From Gnetum montanum (Eukaryota; Streptophyta; Gnetopsida; Gnetales; Gnetaceae): DNA of 64,000 nucleotides. Shown piece by piece: positions 44,440 through 57,188 of the stretch. Position 1 is the first letter of the stretch; each line of letters opens with the position of its first letter. The notes beneath the pieces were generated by a model. The model was not told the DNA's origin, ran no database searches, and worked only from the letters and a program-made list of their open reading frames with translations. The stretch is taken from assembly GCA_015680685.1 (NCBI GenBank), contig MNCI01028339.1, positions 5,148 through 69,147 on the forward strand, in the 5' to 3' direction. The translations under genes were made by a program, and so were the position numbers.

Positions 44440-44444
44440 GTAGG
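44440..44444. other. right target-site duplication of the solo LTR (GTAGG)
   Basis: Partner of 42797-42801. Confidence 0.85.
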
Positions 44445-44900
44445 CTCTCCTACTCTTTATTATCCCATTGCAACCTAGACAAGTGAACAACAACCATGCT
44501 CTTAGTTTCCTTTTGATCTACCATCATAAGATTGAATTCCTATAAGATCACAAACCATTGTATGACATAGGGGCTCACCATTCGTTTATTCATTAGGAAC
44601 CCGATTTCACTATGATCTATATGCATGAACACCTTGTACCTAAGCACATAGTGCCTAAATTTCTCCAAGAAAAACACCACTACCATGAATTCTTTTTCTA
44701 TTATGGTATAGTTTAGCAATGCATCCACACTGCTTCTACTCACATAGTGGATATAGTAAGGATGTTTTTGATTGTCCAACTACATGAGCATGACCCCAAC
44801 GCATAACTAGAAGTATCCGTCATGATATGAAAGGATCTAGACCAATCACGTGCTCATAGAATTAGAGTTTTCACAATCTTCTGCTTAAGCTACTAGAATG
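44445..44900 (-). pseudogene. A2 RNase H
   Basis: A clear frame at 44540-44779: YYIHYVSRSSVDALLNYTII, EKEFMVVVFFLEKFRHYVLR and HIDHSEIGFLMNKRMV. The Glu of the EKEF motif and the Asp of HIDH are present. After one stop it runs on through EFNLMMVDQKETK to HLSRLQWDNKE at the edge of the solo LTR. Confidence 0.82.
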
Positions 44901-45099
44901 CACATTCACATTCCTTGTTTCAAACAAATAGAGCATCCTTCTTTGTTAGATCCACCAATTATTTAGAAATCTTAGAGAAATTCTCAATGAATCATTGATA
45001 GTAGCTAGTGTGTTCAAGGAATGACCTCACATCTTTAACTATTTGTGGCTATCTAGTAATTCCTTTAATGATCCTTATTTTCTCAAGGCAATCTCTTTT

Positions 45100-46050
45100 T
45101 TTGAAATTCTATAATCCAACACAATACCTTCCTAGACCATCAAGTGGATTTTCTACCAGTTAAGCCTAAGGTTTATCTCGACACACCTTTTCAACACTTG
45201 CTCAAGATTGTCCATGGCCTGCTCAAATGTAGCCTCGTAGGTGGAGAAGTCATCCATAAAGATTTCCATCCCACTACTAATATGTCATTGGAAGATGCTT
45301 AAGACAAGGTGTTGGAATGTGGCAAGGACATTGCACAAGAAAAAATACTCTTTCTGTATGTGAAAGTCCCTTAAGAACTTGTGAATGTTATTTTTCTTTG
45401 ATCTTTTGGTACTATATGAATTTGGTCATATCCACTATAACCATCCAGAAAGTTGTAGTAGCAATGTTCAAAAATTGTATCCAACACTTGGTCCACAAAT
45501 GGCAATGGAATGTGATCCTTGAATGTTGCCATGTTCAATAGCCTAAAATCAATGTAGATACTTCATTTGCCACCTTTCTTTAGTACTATCACAAGTGGGC
45601 TAACCCACTCGCTATCCATAATGAAATAGATGAACCCCACTTTGAGGAGTTATTCAATCCTCTCATTCATAATCTACTTCAAGTTGGGATTCAACCATTG
45701 CTACAACTACCTCATTAACTTTATAGAAAGACCTATGTAGATGCAATGTTGGCAAATCCTAGGATCAAATCCAGTGAGTTTAGGATATGACCAAGAAAAG
45801 GCTATTGGCCATTTGTTAACCACCTCTAATAGCTTCCTTTATTACATAGAAGTAAGGTTAGCATTGATAATGACTAGCTTCCCATTTTTCAAAAAAGCAT
45901 ATTCCATTCTAGTTGGTAGAGTTTTCAACTCAAGGAGATTCTATTAATAGCTTTTAGGGATCTCCAACTCTTCTTAATTGATGTCATTAGGTTTATCATT
46001 AGAGAGTTTGTAACGAACTTCCTCCAATTCATGTATGCCTTCAATTTAGG
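45100..46050 (-). pseudogene. A2 reverse transcriptase
   Basis: Minus-strand reading gives SEWVSPLVIV, IDFRLLNMATFKDHIPLP, NFLDGYSGYDQIHI (first catalytic Asp near 45450) and, out of frame, the second motif near 45245 (SLWMTS, from FMDD in another frame). Stops and shifts are frequent. It is the counterpart of 25474-26046 in A1, and here the full length of the domain is present, unlike in A1. Confidence 0.75.
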
Positions 46051-46780
46051 GACTTATAAGACTCTTAGTTGGTTCCATGAATATTGTTGAACTACATTTT
46101 GCATCGATTGTCAACCACTAGGTGTCCTCTTGTTTTGTGGCTACTACGTACAAGAACCTTTGGATTTCTATCACATCAGCATACTATCTACATGTTGTGA
46201 TGGATGTACTTTTTATGGTCCATAATTTCTTCACATAATTGCATCCTATATCACTATACGTGATGCATGGAATGTGCTTCTTCTTGATCTTTCCAAATTC
46301 ATTTTCCTTGAAAATTTTCAAGGAGAGGTCTTTGATTTCCTACCATGCATCTATTGTGCTTAGCCAAGCCTTTCCCATGATGATTGGGAAGTCCCCCTTG
46401 CAATTGTGTACACAAATCATCCATAGATGATGATCACAATGTCCTCCACTAGTCCCAAGGGAATAGTGATCGACTTATTTACCAACTTAAGATAAATTTT
46501 GCTCTTCTTGAGTGAAGGAAGATTCTAGACTTTGTACATTTCATGAAAGATCAAATTCATACCAAAATTTGAGTTCATAAAAGCCTTGCAAGACTCATTC
46601 CTAGAAATTTGTAAGTAAATCAGGAAACTCCCAGGATTAGATTTTTTCCTAGGAAGGTGTCCAACCTTAATCTAATCCATGACAACATAGGTCAACATTA
46701 CAATGTAGACCTTTCAAGGCATTTGGTTTAAAGGGTTTTCACATGATGTAGTAGAGGATGAGGGAGAAGCAAGGTAATTA
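46051..46780 (-). pseudogene. A2 protease
   Basis: Counterpart of the A1 and A3 proteases. Near 46555 the active site region reads KAFMNSNFGMNLI, so the catalytic Asp is replaced by Asn. Downstream LSTIDAW-like and KGDFPIIMGKAWL phrases near 46380 correspond to the conserved end. Inactive. Confidence 0.65.
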
Positions 46781-47919
46781 GTTGTAGGTGTTTTCGAGAA
46801 CTTAGGATTGTTGGTTTGAAAGAAATATATTTTGGGGTTTATTTTTTGAACCACTTAGCTAGGGAGTTGACTATAAGTTAACAACTCTTGTAGTGTTTTT
46901 TTGTTATAGCTAGGTAGGAATTTCATTCTACATGGATGGAGCTAGTGAAAATTGAGTTGAGGGTGGAGGTATAGGCATAGAATGATGAGGAGTATAGAAA
47001 AAAAGGGATTTCCATCTTGGAGATTGAGCCCAATAGTATTTAGGAGGGTAGTAGTGGTGTTGGAAAGATGCATGCCTGGAATAGTTATGTGGAGAAATCA
47101 ATTGTTGAACATAGCATCCATATGGATCTAGTTGCCTATAAGGGTACTACTGCCTTGGTGGTGGCATCACTCATGATTGTGAATGCTGCCACTACTAGTA
47201 CTACTCATGATGTTGAGGTGGAGCTCCACTTGGATAGTAGGCTTGCTATTGATGAAACTACCTATAGTTGCCTTGAGAATAAGGTAACCTCCTTGGTGCT
47301 TACCTTCTTGCCAATCTAGGATTTAGTGCATACATCCTAAACTCTTGTAAGTGTGACACAGTTAGGTAACATCCCTTATGATGCTCATAGTGGCAGATGT
47401 CACACCCACCATCATCATCTATTTCAGACTCTGCAACCTCTTCAATAGTAGTAGCTTTTCCCTTACCCCTTTGATGGGCATGTTAACCTTCTTTCATTCT
47501 CTTTTGATCATGATCACTACCTTGTTCTTTGGACTCTTTTGTGATTCTAAGAGCAGTTTAGAATTTTTTGTACAAAGAATTCTACATTTTTTCTACATTT
47601 TCTGATATTTTAGAAACAAATTTTTGGGTCATCAAGGTTTTATGTTGCATCACTTCATCAAGTGGTACCTTCTTTTTATTTTTACATAACCTAGCTTTCA
47701 TTTTTTAGATGAAAGAATCCCAGTTATACTTCTTCAAACTTTTCCTTTTTCTCAACTCACTTTCTCTTTGGTCACCTACTTGATTAACCTTTGGATCTAA
47801 TGGAACATTAGGTATGGAAATCTCCCTTGGGCATAGACCCCAAGAGTTCTTCTCATTTCAATTCTAAGCCCATCTATGATATGGAAGAGCTACTCTCTTT
47901 GATAAAAGGCATGGCCTAG
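46781..47919 (-). pseudogene. A2 gag, C-terminal part
   Basis: A Cys-His motif, GCDICHYEHHKGCYLT, near 47355-47405 has spacing CX2CX3HX3C. A Tyr/Gly/Asn-rich region (47000-47230) and a Leu/Lys-rich region to 47919 follow the A1 pattern. Cut by A3 at 47920; coding goes on at 58002. Confidence 0.7.
47915..47919. other. left target-site duplication of A3 (CCTAG)
   Basis: Pairs with TCTAG at 58002-58006, one mismatch. Confidence 0.82.
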
Positions 47920-48767
47920 TGATGAGTGACGAGGTACCCATATGCCCAACCATACAAATCACTAAGGTGTTACATGCAATTCAGTCAAATTCTATGGACC
48001 TATAGTTATCTAATGCACTAGCTCTTCTAGGAAGTGAAATGAGCATTGATAACATTCATTGCCTTCCCAATTACACTTGTTAGGTTCAAGGGTATGATTT
48101 AAGTGTAATTGAGGTATATGATTTTTATTATTTTATATTTATTTGGTTACCTACAATAAGAATGAAGAGTAGAGTAACTCAAAATCTAACATGTTTATTG
48201 CCTATCTAGCCTAACACAAGTAATCATCCCACTTTTTCAAACACATCTTGAACACAACCAACATTGCTAGGCTACCAAATGTTAAGCATTGCTAGATTAC
48301 CAAGAACTATTTGAATGCTCGAAGTGGTCATGCTTGTGTTCATTAACTAATAGAAATAAATTGCTTAATTCAACTGCATTAAAATAAAGATCAAGAAAGT
48401 AAAATGCATTAAAGAAAATCTTAATCTTTTCTCAGTGTTGCAAAGATTGTCAAAAGAGTTCATTTTATTTCCATCACATTGCTGCACTCTAGTACATCAG
48501 TGCTCGAACAAAGAACTGTACATAGAAACTTAGAAAATATTCTAACTCTAAGAAAAAGAAACAAAAAGAGCTTCACTTCTCTACTTAAAAACTAAACTAA
48601 AAAACTAACTCAAAATGGGAGCCTAGGCATAGTACTTATAGACCCAAGGTAGATGCCCTGACAATACTTACACAGTGTTGCATCAAGACCCCAATGTCAT
48701 GTGTGCAACATCGTAGCTCTGACATTGCATACCTAACATCAAGGCCAACAATACACATGTTTCATCA
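47920..48767 (-). repeat. A3 3' LTR (left copy)
   Basis: TGATGAGTGACGAGG to TTTCATCA; pairs with 57189-58001. Confidence 0.9.
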
Positions 48768-50929
48768 TACATCCATGACTAAATGAAAACTCATCCTCGA
48801 GTGACAAAGAGGAGGAAAAAGTTGTTTAAAATATAACATATTGGGTAAGTATGGGGTTATTGACTCTCACACAAACTAACTTAGATGACATAGACATACA
48901 GACTTTGAGTGCCCAAGTGTATGAAAGTACAATTTTTACAAACTTGGATGTTCATGAGAAGAGAAGTGAACACCCTGGAGAATATTAACATACAACACCT
49001 CTTGGTAACAAAAGAATAAGAGAGAGAGAAAAGATCCAATAAGCACAAGAAATTCTCATTTTGTGGTACTGCTACATCATCCTCAGTGAAGATAGTCCAA
49101 TCCATGCTTCCCACTACAATCACAAAAAAATCATGAATTAGTATGCAATATGTAAAACATAACTATTAAATGTCTTATCTTGTTAGTGGTTACACTTGGC
49201 TAGGTTGTGATTGTGGTTGATTGATTCCTTGAGTAGTGTTAGTAGGAAGGTTGAGAGATAGGGTTAATCAAATTAATTGGTCCATTAAATTTAAAAAAGT
49301 TCAATACAAGGAAATATTTGAAGAGGGTATAAGAATTCAAAATAATAAAAAGAAGAATTTACTGAAAACTATTGTGAAGATGTGTACAATTTGACGTCAT
49401 TGATGGGGTAAACAAAAATAATTTGATTGTAAAAATGTCTAAGGGTAAAGAACTTAACTAACCCAACCAAAAGATATGCAAGTGGGTCCTCCCCAAAGTA
49501 GGCATAGGCCTTTTACGCCCTTCCATAACTTCAAATCAAAGAGTCTGTCGGCTCTATGGATGATTAATGGTTATGGAAGGTTAAGTACAAAAACCCAAAA
49601 GAAACTAACTAAGAATTCTGACACATCAAACCAGGACATCAACTCAAAACATGAAACTACCAGTGAGGTGAGACATAGAAAGCATAAATGGATGAGAGAG
49701 AGAGTGGAATGGAGTTCCTAATTATGGTCACATGAAGTCCCTTGTGGAGTGTTTGGTTAAATGACTTGATAGGATCCATCCTTAGTTTAGATCAAAATGA
49801 ACCACGTTTAGTAACTTTGCATCAACATTCTAAGATCAATCAATCCCTTGAGACACAAGAGTGCTCCCACAAAATAACCACCATTCTAAATTAGAGAAGA
49901 ATTAGGAAGTGAGGAAGGGCCTTAGTTAGAGGAGACTAGTCCCATAACCAATGCTTGTAGCCTATTTATTCTATCTAAGGGGTGTGCTTTGACTTCTCAT
50001 TGGTTTTTTCTAAAATGGAAACCACATGATGCAAAGACATGCATTTATTTTATTCAATGGATGTTCTTTGAATCCTCATTATTTTTTTTCTATTCTTTAT
50101 GAGAACCACACCATGTGAGGATGCATGCATTTATTTTTTCCAAGGGATGTGCTTTGAATTCTCATCATTTTTTTTTATGAGGACCACAACATGCAATGAC
50201 TTATTTAACTTTCTTTCATTGGATGACACGGAATGGTAAGAAATTCATGGAAACACATATGCACCCAAGCAAATAGAAAAACACAAAGAATAATGAATCT
50301 CCTTGAATCCAAACCTTGTTCAAACCTTTGAATCCTCTCCAATTCTAGAAATTACCAGAGTCACAAATTTATTAAAGATTTATTAATGAAAAAGGGACTA
50401 CACATTTCCAAAATAAGGAAAACCATAGAGTTTGTGGATGGGTGGATGCTGTTGACTCACTACCTATGCATTAAAGAAACTATGTTCTAATTATTTATAA
50501 TGAAATTCAAAGCTAGAAACTAGACACCAATAATCAAATGACAAAAATAGTACATACAACCATCAAGTAACACATTACCAATGTACCTAGCACTTATTAA
50601 CAAAAAGTTAGAAAATCACACCAAATAAAAGAAAATATAGAAGAAAGTGTGAAATGTTCAACAGATATCAAATGTATTAATGATGATGTAAAAAAAAATT
50701 AGAAATGATTAATAACATAAAAAAATTATGTAAAATAAAGAATGTGTAAGAAAAAAGGTTTGTAAAACAAAAAAAATGTGTAAAAAGAAGTTGAAAAGCT
50801 AAGGAGCCACTTTGTATGATTAGCATGAGTGGCCATCTCCCCCGTGACTAAGTTGAAAGGAGAAAGAAATGTAAAATATTGAGCATGGTTGTCCATTGAA
50901 TGAGGTGCTTGTGGTGTTAGTTGGTATAT
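48768..50929 (-). other. A3 non-coding region between 3' LTR and integrase
   Basis: Same family block as 21581-23584 in A1. It has the phrase GGGTCCTCCCCAAAGTAGGC near 49484 and ATGGCCATCTCCC-like text near 50831. No open frame is supported. Confidence 0.55.
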
Positions 50930-52140
50930 GCTCATGGAAAGGTTTAATTTTTTGGATGTTGACCAACTATTTCTTATTTGGGCTCTTAGGCTTATAGATC
51001 ATCATGGCCCCAGAAGGAAAAGTCTCATAAATGATGTAAGGTCCTTCCCACAATATTTGAAACTTAGTTCATTGAGGTATGTGTTTGGGGCTCCAGTAAA
51101 GAACCTTCTCTCCCAGTTGAAATTGAACTTTTCTAATTTTTAGGTCATGATACTTTTTGTTATATGCCTTGTGCAACTTATTAGATAAGAGGGCTACTAA
51201 TTAATTTTTGTCTAGTAGGTTAAGATTCATCAGTTATTCGTTTTGAGATAGACTCATATCAAGGTTAAGGTCACAAGCTTTTGAAAGTGTATGAAGCTTA
51301 GATTGAATAGAAAGTGTTGGTAGTTTTCCATACACAAGCTAATAGGGAGAGTAGCCTATAGGAAGTTCTCAAGTTGAGTGCTAGGCCCAAAGAGAATCAT
51401 TCAGTTTTGTACTCTAGTCCTTTCTATACTTGCTAATAGTTCTTGTTAGTATCCTTGTGATTTCCCTATTGGACACCTTAGCTTTGGGATAGTAAGATGT
51501 TGTGAGTTTATGTTAAACCCCTAAGCATTGCATGAGCTTTGAAAAAGTAGTGCTTATAAAATGAGTTTAATTGTCAGAAATTAATGCACATAGCACACCA
51601 AACCTATTTACAATGTTTTGTTGTACAAATCGAGTAGTAATAGAGGATGTATAGTCAATGATGTTTGTTGCTTTTACCCATTTTGTACAATAGTCAATAG
51701 CGACTATGATGTATGCCTTTTCATTTGACATGGGCATGATGGGATCCATGAAATCAATAGCACATACGTCAAATGGTTTTAGTGGTTGAATCCATTGTTG
51801 AGGTTCCTCCATTTGAGTAGTCATTCCACCATCTTGTTGGAATCATTCACAAGAGTAGATGTAATGATGAGCATCCCTAAAGAGTGTTGGCTAGTAGTAC
51901 CCTACCATCAGGATTTTAATGGCCATGTGTCTCCCAGCATAGTGTCCTCCACAATGACCTTCATGAGCATCTTGAAAAACACACAGTTGATCAACATCAA
52001 GGACATACAAATAAACTAGAGCATCAACACATACCTTGTAGTTGTGTCTATTGATTTTCATGAAGTGCTTTACTTGGTGTAGAAACTATTATCTCTTCCA
52101 ATGGTCCAACTCTTGTGGCATCTCCCGAGTGAGAAGATAG
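50930..52140 (-). pseudogene. A3 integrase
   Basis: Core at 51567-51824: PLKPFDVCAIDFMDPIMPMS with the first catalytic Asp near 51755, AIDYCTKWVKATNI, and ALISDN with the second Asp near 51570, followed at once by a stop. The C-terminal part near 51000-51150 shows the beta-barrel phrase of A1 in broken frames. Confidence 0.8.
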
Positions 52141-52620
52141 GTGAGAATATTATCATACCAATTTGGTTCATTGGGCATTTGTTTAGTTATAGCCTTAGCA
52201 AATAGGAGTTCATCTAGAAACATGTTAGAGAGTGGGTTTTCTTTCTCTTTGTCATCCCATTGCAACCAAGACAAGTGATCAGAAACCACATTCTTAGTGC
52301 CCTTTTGATCTACCATCATAAGATTGAATTCCTATAAGATCACCAACCACCATATGACACGGGGGCTTACCATTGGCTTGTTCATTAGGAAGAGGATGAC
52401 ACTATGGTTTGTGTGCATAAAAACCTTGTATTCAAGCACCTAGTACCTAAATTTCTCTATAGAAAACACCACTACTATTAATTCTTTCTCTATGGTGGTG
52501 TAGTTTAGTTATGCACCTAGAGTACTTTGATTAGCACAATGGATATAGTATGGACATTTCTTGTCATCTAACTATGTTAGAATAGCTCCTAAGGCATAAT
52601 TTGATGCATCCATCATGATG
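52141..52620 (-). pseudogene. A3 RNase H
   Basis: 52089-52319 gives MMVDQKGTKNVVSDHLSWLQ, WDDKEKENPLSNMFLDELLF. Upstream to about 52600 are decayed forms of the catalytic segments seen cleanly in A2. Same order as in A1 and A2. Confidence 0.75.
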
Positions 52621-53660
52621 TGAAATTGCCTAAACCAGTCAAGTGCTTTTAGGATTGGAGTTTCTACGAGCTTCTCTATCAATTGTTGGAATGCTTTCTC
52701 ACATTCTATGGTTCAAATAAAGGAATATTTCTCTGTTATCTTGACTAATGATTTTGTGATCTTAGAGAAATTATCTATGAGTTTCCAGTAGTAGCCAATA
52801 TGTCCAAGGAATGATCAAACATCTTTAACTATTTCTGGCTAGTGGGTTATTCCTTGGATGACCCTCATCTTTTTAGGATCCACCTCAATTCCTACTTGTG
52901 AGATTCTATGCCCTAGTACAATGCCCTCTTGTACCATGTGGTGATTCTTTTCCCAATTGAGCCACAAGTTGGTTTTAACACACCATTTTAGCACTTGCTC
53001 AAGGTGGTCTAGGGCTTACTCAAATGTAGCTCCATAGGTGGAGAAGTCATCCATAAAGACTTCTACACCATTATTGATCTACTATTAAAAAATGCTTAGG
53101 ACCAGGCATTTGAATGTGGTAGGAGCATTACATAGACCAAATGACATTTTGCGATATGAAAAAGTCTCCCATAGACTCATGAACATTATCTTTGTTAAAT
53201 CTTTTAGTGTAATTTGAATTTGGTTATAGCCACTATAACCATCTAGAAAGCTATAGTAGCAATGCCAAAATATTATGTCGAGCACCTAGTCAACAAATGA
53301 TAGTAGAAAGTGATCCATGAATGTTGCCATATTCAACAGCCTGAAATCGATGTAGACTTGTCACTTGGCATCTTTCTTTGACATAATTACAAGTGGGCTA
53401 ACTGACTTGGTATCCACAATGGGATAGATGAACCCCACCTTGAGGAGTTGCTTGATTTCCTTCTGGATGATTTACTTCAAATTGGAATTCAACTACCTCT
53501 ATGGCTATCATTTTGGCTTCATGGTTAGGTTAGTGTAGATGCGATGCTAGCATATCCTAGGATCAATCCCTATGAGTTGAAGATATGACCAAGAAAAATA
53601 TGCTAACCATATTTCAACTACTTTCAACAACATCTTTTTCTATTCTAGAGAAAGTTTTGT
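52621..53660 (-). pseudogene. A3 reverse transcriptase
   Basis: At 53085-53285: CYYSFLDGYSGYNQIQITLK (first catalytic Asp) and MSFGLCNAPTTFKCLVL. The second catalytic motif follows near 53050 (EVFMDDFSTY in sense, as read from the minus strand of GTGGAGAAGTCATCCATAAA). Upstream near 53330 the IDFRLLN segment is seen with changes. Several stops. Confidence 0.8.
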
Positions 53661-54460
53661 ATTGATTATAACTAGCTTTCCATTTTTTACAAATACATAT
53701 TTCATTCTAGTTGGTAACATTTTTAGCTCAAGGGGCTCTTGTTTGAATTTTTCAAGAATTTCCAACTCTCTCTAGTGAGTATCATCATTTTTATCATCAA
53801 AGAGTTGGTGATGAACTTGCTCAAGTTCATCCATGCCTATGACATATGCACATGTTAGGCTCTTAGTTGGTTCCATGCAAACTGTGCTACTTTCAAAATC
53901 AACAATCAGCCACTAGGTTCCCTCCTCTTTTGTGGCTATTACATACAAATACCTTTTAATTTCTACTTTTGGCACACATTGTTTGCATGTAGAGATAGAT
54001 GCTTGCTTTACAGCCCAAAGTTTTTGCGCACAATTGCACCTAGTATTGCTATACATAATGCATGGAACTCCCTTCTTCTTGATCTTACTGAATGCATTTT
54101 CTTTAGATATCTCCAAGGAAAGATCTTTGATGTCCATTCTTGCATCGATAGTGCTCAACCATGCCCTTCCCATTATGATTGGAAAGTCCCCCTTGCAATT
54201 CTCCACTTTGATTATTAGGAAATTGGTAGAATAAGACCACTCACAAATAGTGGTCATAATGTCTTCCACTAGTCCCAATGGAATAGTGATGGACTAGTTT
54301 TCCAATTCTAATTTGATGTTGCTCTTCTTGAAGGAAGATAGTTTTTAGGTAGTGTAGATCTCATGAGAAATCAAATTAACACCAATACCTAAATCAAGAA
54401 TAGCCTTGCATGATTCATTCCTAGCAATTTGCAAATAAATTAGAGGACTTCTAGGATTAG
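53661..54460 (-). pseudogene. A3 protease
   Basis: The active site reads ILDLGIGVNLIS near 54390, so the catalytic Asp and Gly are kept here, in contrast to A1 and A2. The clean frame at 53913-54278 holds MGLVEDIMTTICEWSYSTNF, GDFPIIMGRAWLSTIDARMD and a Cys-rich tail CIMYSNTRCNC. One stop lies near 54300. Confidence 0.8.
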
Positions 54461-57029
54461 CTAATTTCCTAGAAAGGGTTCCTAAATGGATCCAATTAGA
54501 CACTATGTGACTAATAATTACCATAAGGATCCTTGGTAGAGTTTGGTTTGAAAGAGGCCCAAAGAAATTTGATATGGAGGAAGAGGCAGGAGTAGGGTTG
54601 TCAATTATGGGTGTAGGTGAAGGGTTAGGTGAACCACTGGATTGAAAGAAAGGTCTTTTTCAGATCAAGAATTTTACCCCTTTGATTAATGATTGGGTTA
54701 TAAATTAACAGCCCTCATAGCATTACATTATTGTGGTTGAGTAGGCAATTCACCCTGCATTGGTGGAGCGGGCAGTAGCTATGCAACTAGAGGAGGAGTA
54801 TGTGCAAGGATAGGAGGAGGATAAGGATAAGAGGTGGTATCCCTTCTTTCATGTGGTGAATAAGCTTGATAATAATTTGAAGGATGGTAGTGAGGCTAAA
54901 AATTAGAAACATGACTGGAGGAGTCACATGGAGATATGGGTTGCTACACATGATAACCATATGGATCAGGCTACTAGTAAGGGTACTGTTATCTTGGCAA
55001 TGCTAACATCCATGATTGTGGTTACTACCATTTTTGATATTATTCATATGATTATGGTGGAGCTTCACTTGGATAATATGGTTATTGTTGGTAGAATTTC
55101 TTGAGATTACCTTGAGGATAAGGTAACCTCCTAGATGTTTTCCTTTGTGCAAATCGTGGATGTAAAACATACACCCCAGACTCCATTAGATGTGACATAA
55201 TGTGGCAACATCCCTTAAAATGTTTGTACTAATAGACATCACACCCATGATCATAATCTAATTCATTGTTCACAACCTCTTCTATTGTAGCAATCTCGCC
55301 CTTACCTTTGTAGTATGCATGTTGAGCTTCCTTGCACCTCTTGTCCTTATGCTCACTACTTTGTTCTTTGGACTCCTTAGTAATTTTGAGAATGGCTTGG
55401 AATCTATTATCTATTGAGTCCCTTAATTGATCAACCTTGGTTATGAGTTCAAATTGGAATTGTTAAAGTGGAAAGGCTTTCTTATGTAGCTCCTCATCAA
55501 ATACAAACTCATCCTCATTGTCATAGAATTGAACCTTCCTCTTGTGGATGGAAGGATCACAATTATACTCTTCTACACTTTCTCTTTTTCTTAGTTCACC
55601 CTCCTTTTTGACAACCTACTCTATTAATCATTGTATCTAATAGGTAGTTAGTTTTGACAATCGCCCTTGGGCATAGACACCAAGGGTTTTCCTCATTTCA
55701 TTATGAAGTCTATCTACAATGTGGCAAAGTTGAACCAATTGAAAATAACCATGGCTAGGACATTTATGCATCAAAGCATAGTATTAGACAATGGTGGCAT
55801 CCAAGGGTTCATGTGTTTCTTATTTCCACCCTTCAATTTACTTTCTTAAGTTGGAAACTTTGTAGTATGTTTCATACTTATCATTGAACAACTCAAGCAT
55901 GGTACTCCATTGTCTGATAGATTTCGGCTCTAAGGACTAGTACTAGTTTTCTGCTTCTTTGATAAGTGTCTTGGGGAATAATTTTAGTTTCTACCACTCA
56001 TTCTCTATGTTCTATAAGACACATGCATCTTGAAAATCTTGAAGATGATTTTGCAAATTAGAGTTATATCCTCCTTCAAATCAAGGAATATTATTGATGT
56101 TTAACCATGCCTTGTTGGAATTTTGACTGCCTTTGCAATGTTAAGCATACTTTGGGTGGAAAATAGAGGCTCATCGAGGCCTTGATCATGGTGCCTATGA
56201 TGCCATCTACTACCCCTTTATTCATGGTGATGTGCCACTCTTGAACATTTGCGTCCTTGATCTTGTCTATCCTAATGGTCCCTTTTGTTATTTTTGTCCC
56301 ATCAGTTGTTTCTTTCATTTTGATCATCTCCATCATGGTCTCATCTTCTATAGTCATGGTTAGAGCCAAAAGAAGAAGAAGATGATGAAGGGGGAGAATA
56401 AGGAGAACCAACACCATCATGATGCCTACTATCGTCTATTTGGAGATCACGACCATGATCACAATTGTGCTTCTTATCTACATCCCTATCTTGATTTGCC
56501 CCTCCAAATCCTTCATTATCATTAAATCGTTTATTACCAAAATTAGGATTGTGAACTATGGAGTTTAGATTTTGATTTTGACCTCCATCACCAAAGTCAA
56601 AGAGAGGAGTTTCATTGAATGGAAAATCACCAAAAAAGGGTTCCCCACTAGCTCATTGAATGGAGAATCATTAAGCCCTTTTTCCTTCAAAAATTCATAG
56701 TGCTAATCTAGTTGCCAATCTAGCAGACATTGTGCTTTAGTGGGATGGTAATCCCTGGCATCAACATCTTTCACAATATACTCCCCATGGTAGTCTTTAA
56801 GATCACATTGTGCAAACATTTGATACAGCATAGGAGCAACATGATCAGGCGGCAACATCATGTTGCCCTCCATGTCATGCCATCGTAGCTATTCATCCTA
56901 GTGTAGGATGAAGGTGAAGTTCAGAACATACTCATCAGGATGAGTATATATAATTTGATATTGTTAAGGCTTTGCTGAATTAACTCTATTAGCCCTGGGC
57001 AAAGAAGCGCTCTTGTGAGAAGAAGACAT
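54461..57029 (-). pseudogene. A3 gag with zinc-knuckle-like motif
   Basis: Start MSSSHKSASLPRAN at 57029. YTHPDEYVLNFTFILH and HGEYIVKDVDARDYHPTKAQ follow, shared with A1. A Cys-His motif near 55205-55250 (GCDVY-stop-YKHFKGCCH) is damaged at the second Cys. Between 56091 and 56420 the region is Lys/Asp/Met-rich. Many stops. Confidence 0.72.
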
Positions 57030-57167
57030 TTTCAGTTAGCGAATAAAAATCACAATGCACTCTAAGAATTTGTTGTAGTAATTATGAAATAAGATATGAC
57101 TCTAAGGTTTATTTGAATGATTTAAATTCTCTCACTAAGTCCTAGATAGCACAAAAAATAACAAAAA

Positions 57168-57188
57168 GGTCCTTGTCAATGATGCCAA
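57168..57188 (-). other. A3 primer binding site
   Basis: TTGGCATCATTGACAAGGACC in sense, next to the 5' LTR; two or three bases differ from the A1 site. Confidence 0.72.

Noticed and set aside
49476-49721. 81-codon plus-strand frame in A3
   Set aside because: It lies in the family-A non-coding block, is antisense to the element and has no counterpart frame in A1 or A2.
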